Shown: piece by piece, positions 1 through 6,082 of the stretch
Layout of the letters: the number at the start of each line of letters is the position of its first letter
Position numbering within the stretch: the first letter of the stretch is position 1
NCBI GenBank assembly: GCA_027295365.1
Contig: JAPULD010000423.1
Coordinates: 1-7,218, forward strand
DNA length: 7,218 nucleotides
Reading direction: 5' to 3'
DNA from: Planctomycetota bacterium
GTDB lineage: Bacteria; Planctomycetota; Phycisphaerae; Phycisphaerales; SM1A02
Notes under the pieces: generated by a model
The model's database searches: none
Told to the model about the DNA's origin: nothing
The model's input: only the letters and a program-made list of their open reading frames with translations
Made by a program: the position numbers and the translations under genes

Positions 1-614
1 CCAGGGAGAAGTACATCGAGGACTGGCGGCAAAAGCCGAATGTCCCGATGCAACCCGAAAAAGTCGAACACGCACTTGGCGAGAAGCAGTCCAGGTTGGA
101 AATCATCGTCTGGGGTGATTACATGGGCGACGCGACCGCCAAGGTCGATCGGATGATCCAAGGCATCATGCAGGGTCGCGATGACGTTTGGTATGTCTTT
201 CGCCATTATCCCGTCAATCAGCAGTGCAACTCGAGGGTCACGGCAATGATGCATGAATTTTCATGCGAGGCCTCGATGGCGGTCGAAGCCGCCGGCGTGG
301 TGGGGGGCGAGGACGCCTACTGGAACATGCACAATTGGATGTTCGCGCACCAGGAGAATTTCACCCTCGATTCGATCAGTGAAGGCGCTCAAGCGATCGG
401 CCTGAATCCCCAGGACGTGCTTTCGATGATGCAGGACATTCGGGTGAGCAACGCCATCCGCGATGACATCGACTCGGGTTCAGTGTTTCGCCCCCGGAGC
501 ATTCCCAACTGCTTCATCAATGGCAAGCATGTGCCGCGCCCCTTCTTTGGCGACGATTGCATCATCGATGACATCGCCTCGGAAGTGCTGGGCGAGGATG
601 TCAGGCAGAATTAA
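1..614 (+). CDS. DsbA/thioredoxin-fold protein lacking CXXC, 5'-partial
   Basis: The frame is open to the left edge: 15 sense codons (3-47) precede the first ATG at 48, so the gene probably starts outside the window. Residues are numbered from that ATG (188 aa to the TAA at 612-614). The strand-helix start IIVWGDYMGDATAK matches the DsbA-type entry (usual form DYxCPxCK), but the CPxC position reads G27-D-A-T30. FRHYPVNQQCN, then H69 and C73, then a helical AxAAG and YWNMHNWMF segment, follow the pattern of thioredoxin domains fused to VKOR-like or other membrane domains. IPNCFINGK (152-160) is the cis-Pro loop, with P153 as the cis-Pro and C155 two residues later. C60 and C73 may form a structural disulfide. 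Without CXXC, normal disulfide-oxidase chemistry is unlikely, so a binding, chaperone or scaffold role is possible. The upstream YIEDWRQKPNVP segment looks like a linker, so an N-terminal membrane domain is likely but unseen. The family call is firm and the function is not. Confidence 0.75.
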   Translation, partial: REKYIEDWRQKPNVPMQPEKVEHALGEKQSRLEIIVWGDYMGDATAKVDRMIQGIMQGRDDVWYVFRHYPVNQQCNSRVTAMMHEFSCEASMAVEAAGVVGGEDAYWNMHNWMFAHQENFTLDSISEGAQAIGLNPQDVLSMMQDIRVSNAIRDDIDSGSVFRPRSIPNCFINGKHVPRPFFGDDCIIDDIASEVLGEDVRQN

Positions 615-622
615 AATCGGCA

Positions 623-641
623 TCCGGATCGAATATCCGGG
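623..641. terminator. Inverted repeat between convergent genes, possible weak bidirectional terminator
   Basis: CCGGAT (624-629) and ATCCGG (635-640) form a perfect 6-bp stem around a 5-base loop, with one more G-T wobble at 623/641. It lies in the 48-base gap between the stop codons of the two convergent genes. No good T-run follows on either strand: the plus side continues into G-rich sequence ending in seven Gs (656-662), and the minus side has only a short GATTTTA. The location fits termination, but the lack of a U-tract makes this weak. The ATCCGG word occurs again at 646-651. Confidence 0.3.
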
Positions 642-662
642 GGGCATCCGGGGGCGGGGGGG

Positions 663-1904
663 TTATTGCTGTAGCAGGCGATAGATCTTGCCCGCATCGC
701 TGCCTCGGCCATCAAGCTTCGAGAATGCGCAGATATACAGCTCACCCGATTCATCCTCACCAAAGGAGCTGATGTAACGCCTTCTCGATGAGGGCTTGTG
801 AATCTCTCGGTGCATGGTCATTACGCCATCCTTGTGACGAAGGGCCCAGATCTTGCCCGAGACGTAATCCGCGTAGATATAGGCCCCGACGAGCTTGGGA
901 TTGGAAGCGCCTCGATAGACGTACCCCCCGGTGACGGACAAACCGTCGGCTCTCGGATACTCGACGACGGGATCGAGAAATTCACCCTGCGTTTCGTTTT
1001 CGCGATAGGCATGGAAGCCCTCGCGAATGTTCCAGCCGTAGTTGCCTCCCTTGACGATCAGGTCGATCTCCTCGAAGAGGTTCTGGCCCACATCACCCGC
1101 CCAGAGTTCTCCCGTCGCCCGATCGAAACTCATACGCCAGACGTTGCGCAGGCCATAGGCCCAGATCTCGCCCCGGGCGTCTTCGTGATCGACGAAGGGG
1201 TTGTCCTGGGGAATGGCGTAGGGGAGATCTCCCTGGGTGTTGTCGATGTCGATACGAAGGATGGTACCCAGCAAGGTGGAGAGGTCTTGCCCATTGTTCT
1301 TCGGATCGCCCAGCCAGCCCCCATCGCCAAGACTGACGTAGAGAAATCCATCGGGTCCGAAGGCGATGGTGCAGCCATTGTGATTGCCATAGGGCTGCTC
1401 GAATTCCATGATGATGTGCTCGGATTCGGGATCCGCAACGCCGGGATCATCGCTCGACACGCTGAACCGGGAAAGCACACCCCGTCTGGGTTCATTGGCG
1501 GAGTAGTAGACGTAGAAGTGGCCTTTGGTCTTGTACTCGGGATGAAACTCCAGTGCGAGCAAGCCTTCTTCGTTGTGCTGCATGTAGACCTGCTCGCGAA
1601 TATCGAGAAAGACCTTGGTCTCGCTGACATCGCTGGCGTTCTGGAAGACCTTGATGCGTCCCTTCTGCTCGATCACGAAAAGACGATCGGATCCGTCGAG
1701 GGCATGGGTGATCCCGACGGGTCGCTTGAAGGCAAGATTGGGGAACGCGGCCATCATCAGGGCCTTGGGCAGATCGCCGGCCGTGACGACGGCGGGGGCG
1801 GTCGCCGGAGCAGTGGTCTGGTAGGCCCAGGCGGGTGAAGCGAGCGAATGCAGGACCACGAGACTCAGGGCCGAAGTAACGATGATATTGGCAGACTTGT
1901 GCAT
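663..1904 (-). CDS. Exported PQQ-dependent sugar dehydrogenase (GSDH/Asd-like)
   Basis: A 413-aa protein with an N-terminal signal peptide: a hydrophobic stretch at about 7-22, then ASPAWA|YQ giving likely cleavage after A27. The mature part is a six-bladed beta-propeller of the glucose/sorbosone dehydrogenase family. Hallmarks are RPVGITHALDGSDRLFVIEQ (61-80), EEGLLALEFHP (112-122), YGNHNGCTIAFGPDGFLYVSLGDGG (172-196), LLGTILRIDID (211-221), EIWAYGLRNVWRMSFD (246-261) and GDVGQNLFEEID followed by GGNYGW. By family analogy H175 is the catalytic base, and R253 in GLRN contacts PQQ. C178 sits where relatives usually have Gly. Expected activity is periplasmic oxidation of an aldose or similar sugar with PQQ, or no catalysis if it is one of the divergent propellers common in planctomycetes; no PQQ synthesis gene is in the window. 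The start is the ATG just before the signal peptide. It is last in the minus-strand run, 31 bases after the small membrane protein gene, with only a distant GGAGG upstream. Confidence 0.88.
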   Translation of the reverse strand: MHKSANIIVTSALSLVVLHSLASPAWAYQTTAPATAPAVVTAGDLPKALMMAAFPNLAFKRPVGITHALDGSDRLFVIEQKGRIKVFQNASDVSETKVFLDIREQVYMQHNEEGLLALEFHPEYKTKGHFYVYYSANEPRRGVLSRFSVSSDDPGVADPESEHIIMEFEQPYGNHNGCTIAFGPDGFLYVSLGDGGWLGDPKNNGQDLSTLLGTILRIDIDNTQGDLPYAIPQDNPFVDHEDARGEIWAYGLRNVWRMSFDRATGELWAGDVGQNLFEEIDLIVKGGNYGWNIREGFHAYRENETQGEFLDPVVEYPRADGLSVTGGYVYRGASNPKLVGAYIYADYVSGKIWALRHKDGVMTMHREIHKPSSRRRYISSFGEDESGELYICAFSKLDGRGSDAGKIYRLLQQ

Positions 1905-1935
1905 GGTGCCACTGTCTCGCCTCGCCTCCGATTCG

Positions 1936-2295
1936 TCAAGGTTTGAATTCCGGCACCTCAGTTGTCATGTCTTCGGCACCCTTCAAATCACTTGCGACCT
2001 TCCTTCGCCGTCCTTCATCAAGCAGATATCCACACCCGAGGCCCAGCATCAACCCGATGATTGGAAAGACCGGAACCGTACACACGAACAACACGCCTCC
2101 ATTCCCCGCGTCGTATCCCGTTTCAATCGTGTAATTCTGCATACTCAACCAGATGGGCAAGACGGCCAATGCAAATCCAAACGCACAACCAATAGGCATC
2201 AAGAGAGCCGTCCACCAACGCCTGGTACCGATGGCCACACTGGCAGCGATCAAGGAAATTAAGCCGTACATGAGGCACAAGATATAGAACAGCAT
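1936..2295 (-). CDS. Small three-helix membrane protein, unknown function
   Basis: A 119-aa protein that I do not recognise. Three hydrophobic segments are visible: about residues 3-22 (YILCLMYGLISLIAASVAIG), 28-50 (beginning after RRWW) and 67-91 (GVLFVCTVPVFPIIGLMLGL then GCGYLL). A charged tail (DEGRRRKVASDLKGAEDMTT...) follows and is probably cytoplasmic by the positive-inside rule. The polar loop between helices 2 and 3 (NYTIETGYDAGNGG) would then be extracytoplasmic or a re-entrant turn. The ATG has GGGGAT about 8 bases upstream, a plausible ribosome site. It begins 18 bases after the zinc-ribbon gene stop, so the two are probably co-transcribed and may work together. Plus-strand frames over the same bases give low-complexity, non-membrane peptides and were discounted. 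It is probably a real gene, because the hydrophobic pattern is coherent and the spacing is operon-like. Confidence 0.65.
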   Translation of the reverse strand: MLFYILCLMYGLISLIAASVAIGTRRWWTALLMPIGCAFGFALAVLPIWLSMQNYTIETGYDAGNGGVLFVCTVPVFPIIGLMLGLGCGYLLDEGRRRKVASDLKGAEDMTTEVPEFKP

Positions 2296-2313
2296 TTTCA
2301 GGATCCCCGCTAC

Positions 2314-3222
2314 TTATTCTTCATCATGACTTTCTTCCATTAGCATATCGCGAGCCGCCATGATGCGTCGGGATCGATATTTCTTCATCGTGTTCTTCAG
2401 CATTATTGCGATCAAAATCCATGCCAACATGCTACAGAGATAACAGGCAATCTTGATGACCACAGATTCGACAGAAATGAATTCATCATGGTAGTCGAAG
2501 CGTCCATATGTACTTGTCTTGTTTGTCGCATCATTGACCACCATAAATACACCGATGGCTGAATACCTTGGAAAATTCGTCTCCCACGTTTCCATTTCGA
2601 CCTGATCATCAACATTTTCAATAATCCAATTCGGAATCATTGCATCATTCGCCGTGGCGTAGGTGAGAAAGACGGCGAGGTCTGAAGCTTCCGCACGGAG
2701 CGATTTCTTCTGATTTTGATCAGCAACGTTTTGAAGAATCCAATCCGAAATCATCGAATCAAGAGACTCCTCGGGATGCGCGCCAATTTCTCCTGATGGA
2801 TCCCATTCGATCTCCAGGGGACGAATACCGAGGGAACCCTTCGGTTCCAAATTCAGCGTGAGAAGCATAGGCCCTTTATTTTCAGGTTCCTGGAATGCAG
2901 ACTTCATTTCCACAATGACAACCGCTTGTTGATACAACCCCGAAGTAGGTTGTAAAAAAGATATCGTTTCCTTTAATCGACTTGAACCGAAAACTGTGCC
3001 GGACATAAACCGAGCCCCGAAGATCGTGAGTGTGATCAAAGTGACACCCCCAATAAGGAAAATAAAGAGGGCCAATGAGTTTGCTTTTCTATTGCTCAGC
3101 GAGCCGGGCGATCGTATCCCCATGACCAAGAGATCCGAGCCACACTCCGAACACACCCCCGTGCAAGGAAGAGAGATGATGTATGAGCACTGGGCGCACA
3201 GTTTGTTCGATTGATCTGTCAT
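2314..3222 (-). CDS. Zinc-ribbon protein with two membrane segments, unknown function
   Basis: 302 aa from the chosen ATG. The N-terminus holds CAQC (C9, C12) and CSECG (C24, C27), a small zinc ribbon of the kind often found at the start of planctomycete membrane proteins. A first membrane helix lies at about 48-70 (ANSLALFIFLIGGVTLITLT). A roughly 180-residue domain without recognised motifs follows, then a second helix at about 254-275 and a basic, then acidic, C-terminal tail. Predicted topology puts both ends in the cytoplasm and the middle domain outside. That domain contains a duplicated motif, MISDWILQNVADQ (157-169) and MIPNWIIENVDDQ (195-207). An in-frame ATG at 3273 would add 17 residues. 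I prefer 3222 because it places the zinc ribbon right at the N-terminus, as is usual, but neither start has a clear ribosome site. GC content is visibly lower than in the flanking genes. No function is assigned; sensing or scaffolding is only a guess. Confidence 0.72.
   Translation of the reverse strand: MTDQSNKLCAQCSYIISLPCTGVCSECGSDLLVMGIRSPGSLSNRKANSLALFIFLIGGVTLITLTIFGARFMSGTVFGSSRLKETISFLQPTSGLYQQAVVIVEMKSAFQEPENKGPMLLTLNLEPKGSLGIRPLEIEWDPSGEIGAHPEESLDSMISDWILQNVADQNQKKSLRAEASDLAVFLTYATANDAMIPNWIIENVDDQVEMETWETNFPRYSAIGVFMVVNDATNKTSTYGRFDYHDEFISVESVVIKIACYLCSMLAWILIAIMLKNTMKKYRSRRIMAARDMLMEESHDEE
2603..2640 (-). repeat. Internal direct repeat, copy 2 (within the zinc-ribbon gene)
   Basis: This 38-base stretch matches 2717-2754 at 32 of 38 positions. 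The offset is 114 bases (38 codons), so the copies are in frame. It encodes MIPNWIIENVDD, residues 195-206 of the zinc-ribbon protein. Confidence 0.75.
2717..2754 (-). repeat. Internal direct repeat, copy 1 (within the zinc-ribbon gene)
   Basis: Partner of 2603-2640, with six mismatches in 38 bases. It encodes MISDWILQNVAD, residues 157-168. The 76 bases between the copies are not obviously part of the repeat, so this is either a duplicated short motif or the conserved core of a 38-residue repeat unit. Confidence 0.75.
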
Positions 3223-3288
3223 AGCTGAATGCAATCGAGACCCGGGTGACCCGATGGAATGCCGGAATGACATTATAGCAGAAGATTC

Positions 3289-5319
3289 TTATCGCCAGAT
3301 CGACGCATCATCGCGCCAGGGCTGTCGTTGCTCGAACTTCGCGCGCATGGTTTCCGCCTTGGTGAAGATTTCGATCTGCTGCGTCTCTCCGGCCCGGCGC
3401 TGGGCTTGGTCGATGGTCTCGATCGCCTCGCTGAATCGCCCCGTCTCGGCATGGGCGGCGGCCAGTGTGAGCAGGATCGCCGGATCCTCCCCCTGCATCA
3501 GATCTCGTGCATGCTGCGCCAATTCGATCGCTTCCTCCCCATCCCGCATCCGGGGGTCGGGGTGCGTCGCCAGGAGCCAGGCCATGGTGTTCAGCGCGAT
3601 GGGCGATTGATCGTCGATCGCCAACGCCTTGCGATACCAGGTCATTGCCTCATCCACATCGCCCCCATCCTGATGGGAGCCGCCGATTCGCAATATCGCC
3701 TCCACATCGTCGGGTCTTTGCTCCAGGACTCGATGCAGATGCTCGAGAGCGCGAGGATATTCGTCCAGCCGCGCGTAATACACCCCCAGGTTGAAGGCCC
3801 AATCTGGATTCTCTGGATCATCCCGCGCATTGTCGTACATCCTGGCGATCACCGAAAACAGATCCGCGGCTTCGGTTTCCCCCAACTCGCGCATCTGCTG
3901 AACCGTGAAGATCAGGTTCTTCTGCGCTTTGGAGTCATGAGGCCTGATCTCCATGACCCGAGTGAATTGCATCGAGGCTCCCTTGCGATCACCGGCGTCC
4001 CTCAACATGACCCCAAGGTTGTTGTGGATCCTCCAGTTGTCTTTGGTCACCTCCAGCGTGCGCTCAAAGAGCGTGATGCTGTTGGCCCAGTATGGCAACT
4101 GCATTCGGGTTCCAAGAAAGCACAGACCCAGCAGGGCCAAGGCAAGAATCGTGGATGGCCACTTCAACCATGCCTGTCTTTCAACCAACAATTTCAGTGG
4201 CCAGGCGAGCATGATGAACAGGCCAATGAAGGGAAGGTAGGTATAGCGATCGGCCATCGATTGCGCCCCGACCTGGACAAGGCCGATCACGGGGACCATC
4301 GAACCGAGATACCAGAGCCAGCCAACGCCAAGCCAAGGGTGTCGCTTTCGCAGTAGTATCGCCAAGACAGCGATGCTCAACAGAAGAAACGCCGCCCCAA
4401 AGACGATGCCCCTGGGCCATCGTCCGCCGTCCGGATAGGGATACAGCACCGCAAGGTCCAATGGATAGAACAAGAGACCCAGGTAGCGCGTGTACGCGAC
4501 GATGGCGTTCTCCAGACGTCCACCCATCGACAACGCCTCGACCCCCGTCATGGCGCCTTGCTGGACCTTCATCGTCATCAGGACCGACACGAGGACAAGC
4601 CCCAGCAAAGGGAGTTTCTCGATCACCAGCTTCTTGATCGAGACATGCGTTTCAAGTGATTCGCCCCCCAGACGCAGTCTCTTCAGGGGCCAGACATCCA
4701 GCAACATAAGTACGCAAGGCAGCGTCACCAGCATGGGCTTGGCGAGCAACCCCAGCGCGAGGCTCACCATCACCAGGGCATACCGTTTGGCCCCACCTTC
4801 TCTTGCATACCACGCGTATGCCCAGATCGTCAGCATCCAGAACAGGCCCGAAAGCACATCCTTGCGTTCAGAGATCCACGCCACCGACTCGATTCTGGTC
4901 GGATGCAACGCGAAGAGAGCCGCGATGAAAGCGCAGACCCACAACTGTCTCGTCATGGAATGCAAGGCAAGAAACAGCGCCACCACGCTGAGCACATGCA
5001 GTCCCAGATTCACCAGATGCATCGCCCCCACCCCCGGAACTTTCCCCGCCCCCGGATTTACTCCCAAACTTGCCCCATCCCCAAACAGTTCCACATCGAC
5101 CATATGCGAGATCCACGTCAGGGGATGCCAGTTCGAGGCATGGTTCGTCGTGAACGCCCACCCGACGCCCTCCCACGTCAATCCCTGCAACACGATGTCG
5201 TTGCCATAGACATACTTCGGATCATCATACGCCACGAAGTCAAATCGCTGGACACCCCAGTACGCCCCGGTGGTGACCAGAACCAGCAGCACGATGACGA
5301 TGGATCGGCGCGCGTTCAT
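3289..5319 (-). CDS. TMTC-like GT-C family membrane protein with C-terminal TPRs
   Basis: 676 aa. The start is the ATG at 5317-5319, which overlaps the upstream gene's TGA and is followed directly by a membrane helix (MNARRSIVIVLLVLVTTG); a longer TTG-initiated frame up to 5460 has no hydrophobic or family-like sequence. Family hallmarks are FVAYDDPKYV with D32-D33 in the first outer loop (the usual GT-C acidic site), NWHPLTWISHMVD (63-75), HPTRIESVAWISERKDVLSG (139-158), LLAKPMLVTLPCVLMLLDVWPL (after residue 190) and WYLGSMVPVIGLVQVGAQSMADRYTY. Roughly ten membrane segments fill residues 6-425. From W429 to the end are about five or six TPR units, for example WAFNLGVYYARLDEYPRALEHLHRVL. The architecture matches bacterial relatives of eukaryotic TMTC O-mannosyltransferases. 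Likely role: transfer of a sugar from a polyprenyl-phosphate donor at the membrane's outer face, with the TPRs binding partner or acceptor proteins. The acceptor is unknown. A Gly/Pro-rich insertion occupies about residues 80-99. Confidence 0.88.
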   Translation of the reverse strand: MNARRSIVIVLLVLVTTGAYWGVQRFDFVAYDDPKYVYGNDIVLQGLTWEGVGWAFTTNHASNWHPLTWISHMVDVELFGDGASLGVNPGAGKVPGVGAMHLVNLGLHVLSVVALFLALHSMTRQLWVCAFIAALFALHPTRIESVAWISERKDVLSGLFWMLTIWAYAWYAREGGAKRYALVMVSLALGLLAKPMLVTLPCVLMLLDVWPLKRLRLGGESLETHVSIKKLVIEKLPLLGLVLVSVLMTMKVQQGAMTGVEALSMGGRLENAIVAYTRYLGLLFYPLDLAVLYPYPDGGRWPRGIVFGAAFLLLSIAVLAILLRKRHPWLGVGWLWYLGSMVPVIGLVQVGAQSMADRYTYLPFIGLFIMLAWPLKLLVERQAWLKWPSTILALALLGLCFLGTRMQLPYWANSITLFERTLEVTKDNWRIHNNLGVMLRDAGDRKGASMQFTRVMEIRPHDSKAQKNLIFTVQQMRELGETEAADLFSVIARMYDNARDDPENPDWAFNLGVYYARLDEYPRALEHLHRVLEQRPDDVEAILRIGGSHQDGGDVDEAMTWYRKALAIDDQSPIALNTMAWLLATHPDPRMRDGEEAIELAQHARDLMQGEDPAILLTLAAAHAETGRFSEAIETIDQAQRRAGETQQIEIFTKAETMRAKFEQRQPWRDDASIWR
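5023..5082 (-). other. G-rich insertion with G-quadruplex potential in the TMTC-like gene
   Basis: The coding strand here has seven runs of three or more Gs: 5082-5079, 5076-5073, 5065-5063, 5053-5049, 5047-5044, 5035-5031 and 5029-5025. Six of them form three GGGG-N(1-2)-GGGG modules. The encoded peptide (residues 80-99) is rich in Gly, Val, Ala and Pro and interrupts the otherwise family-typical step from LFG to HLVN. A fold in the mRNA or nontemplate strand is possible; this is judged only from the run pattern. Confidence 0.5.
5316..5319 (-). promoter_or_regulatory. ATGA stop-start overlap, translational coupling
   Basis: The glycosyltransferase TGA (5318-5316) overlaps the TMTC-like gene's ATG (5319-5317) in the sequence ATGA. 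This decides the downstream start and predicts that ribosomes finishing the first gene reinitiate on the second, giving coordinated amounts of the two proteins. Confidence 0.85.
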
Positions 5320-6065
5320 TGCTTGGGAAACACCTTCGAGGACACAAGACCCAGCCGGGCCAGCCTGAATGTCATTGCGACGCCCAGACAGCCAAATCCA
5401 TACGTGATGCTGCGGCTGAGATTGATCGATGACGCCTCGGCAAAATATTTCGTCGGGCAACTCACCTCCGCGATGGTGTATCCCCCCCAGACGATCTGGG
5501 CCAGCATCTGGTTGTCGAACACGAAATCATCGGAGTTGTCCTCCAGCGAAATTGATTCGAGGAGTTCGCGGGTGAAGGCCCGGTAGCCGGTGTGATACTC
5601 CGACAGCTTCGCCCCGATCAGCATGTTCTCGGCCAGCGTAAGAAACCGATTTGCAATGTACTTCCAGATGGGCATGCCCCCCTTGAGGGCATACCCCCCC
5701 AGGATGCGCGAGCCCAAGACGCAGTGGTACAGATCGCTTACCAGCATCGAGGCCATGGCCGGGATCAGCTTGGGCGTGTACTGGTAATCAGGATGGACCA
5801 TGATGACGATGTCCGCCCCCTCCTCAAGTGCGGCTCGATAACACGTCTTCTGGTTGGCCCCATACCCCAGATTCTTTTCATGCACGATCAGCTTCGTCGA
5901 GGCCAGATCACGCGTCACGGTCGCCGTCTCATCCCGGCTGGCGTCATCAACGACGATCACGAGATCCACGATCCCCTGGGCCATGACCTCGGCGTGCGTG
6001 GCGCGCAACGTCTTTTCCGCGTTGTAGGCGGGCATCACCACCACGATTTTCTTGCCATCAAGCAT
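5316..6065 (-). CDS. Family 2 glycosyltransferase, DPM/DPG synthase-like
   Basis: 249 aa from the ATG at 6065, where the protein starts MLDGKKIVVVMPAYNAEKTL as relatives do; a TTG at 6125 would add a 20-residue tail inside the ComEC gene and is less likely. A GT-A fold is visible: VVMPAYNAEKTL (9-20) for nucleotide binding, VIVVDDASRDET (36-47) with D40-D41, NLGYGANQKTCYRAAL (65-80), and VHPDYQY (90-96) in the position of the metal-binding DxD. GSRILGG, EYHTGYRAF, NSDDFVFDNQMLAQ and EVSCPTKYFAEASSIN follow, all typical of the DPM-like subgroup. Expected reaction: moving a sugar from a nucleotide sugar to a polyprenyl phosphate or similar acceptor at the cytoplasmic face. There is no clear C-terminal membrane anchor, only a mildly hydrophobic end (YGFGCLGVAMTFRLARLGLV). 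It starts 17 bases after the ComEC stop and overlaps the TMTC-like gene by ATGA, so donor synthesis for that protein is a reasonable inference. The sugar cannot be read from the sequence. Confidence 0.9.
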   Translation of the reverse strand: MLDGKKIVVVMPAYNAEKTLRATHAEVMAQGIVDLVIVVDDASRDETATVTRDLASTKLIVHEKNLGYGANQKTCYRAALEEGADIVIMVHPDYQYTPKLIPAMASMLVSDLYHCVLGSRILGGYALKGGMPIWKYIANRFLTLAENMLIGAKLSEYHTGYRAFTRELLESISLEDNSDDFVFDNQMLAQIVWGGYTIAEVSCPTKYFAEASSINLSRSITYGFGCLGVAMTFRLARLGLVSSKVFPKQ

Positions 6066-6082
6066 GAAGGCATCGTAGCGGA

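Noticed and set aside
798..1838. Long plus-strand open frame (346 codons) opposite the sugar dehydrogenase gene
   Set aside because: It is antisense to a gene with clear family motifs and a signal peptide; its own translation shows no coherent domain and reflects GC-rich codon bias.
1882..2262. Plus-strand frame of 126 codons over the small membrane protein gene
   Set aside because: The translation is polar and low in complexity, whereas the minus strand gives three coherent hydrophobic helices with operon-like spacing.
2933..2954. Perfect 7-bp inverted repeat (TACAACC/GGTTGTA) followed by an A-run
   Set aside because: It lies inside the zinc-ribbon coding region. The A-run follows on the non-transcribed orientation, so it is not a terminator for this gene, and the size is within chance.
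3328..4356. Long plus-strand open frame (342 codons) opposite the TMTC-like gene
   Set aside because: The minus strand encodes recognisable TPRs and membrane segments here; the plus-strand product has no domain signature.
5320..5460. TTG-initiated extension of the TMTC-like protein into the glycosyltransferase gene
   Set aside because: The extra 47 residues show no signal or family sequence, and the ATGA overlap plus an immediate membrane helix support the ATG at 5319.
5482..5700. Two G7 tracts (5482-5488 and 5694-5700, read on the minus strand) in the glycosyltransferase gene as phase-variation sites
   Set aside because: Seven bases is short for frequent slippage, and both tracts are explained by conserved Trp/Gly-Gly codons in a GC-rich gene.
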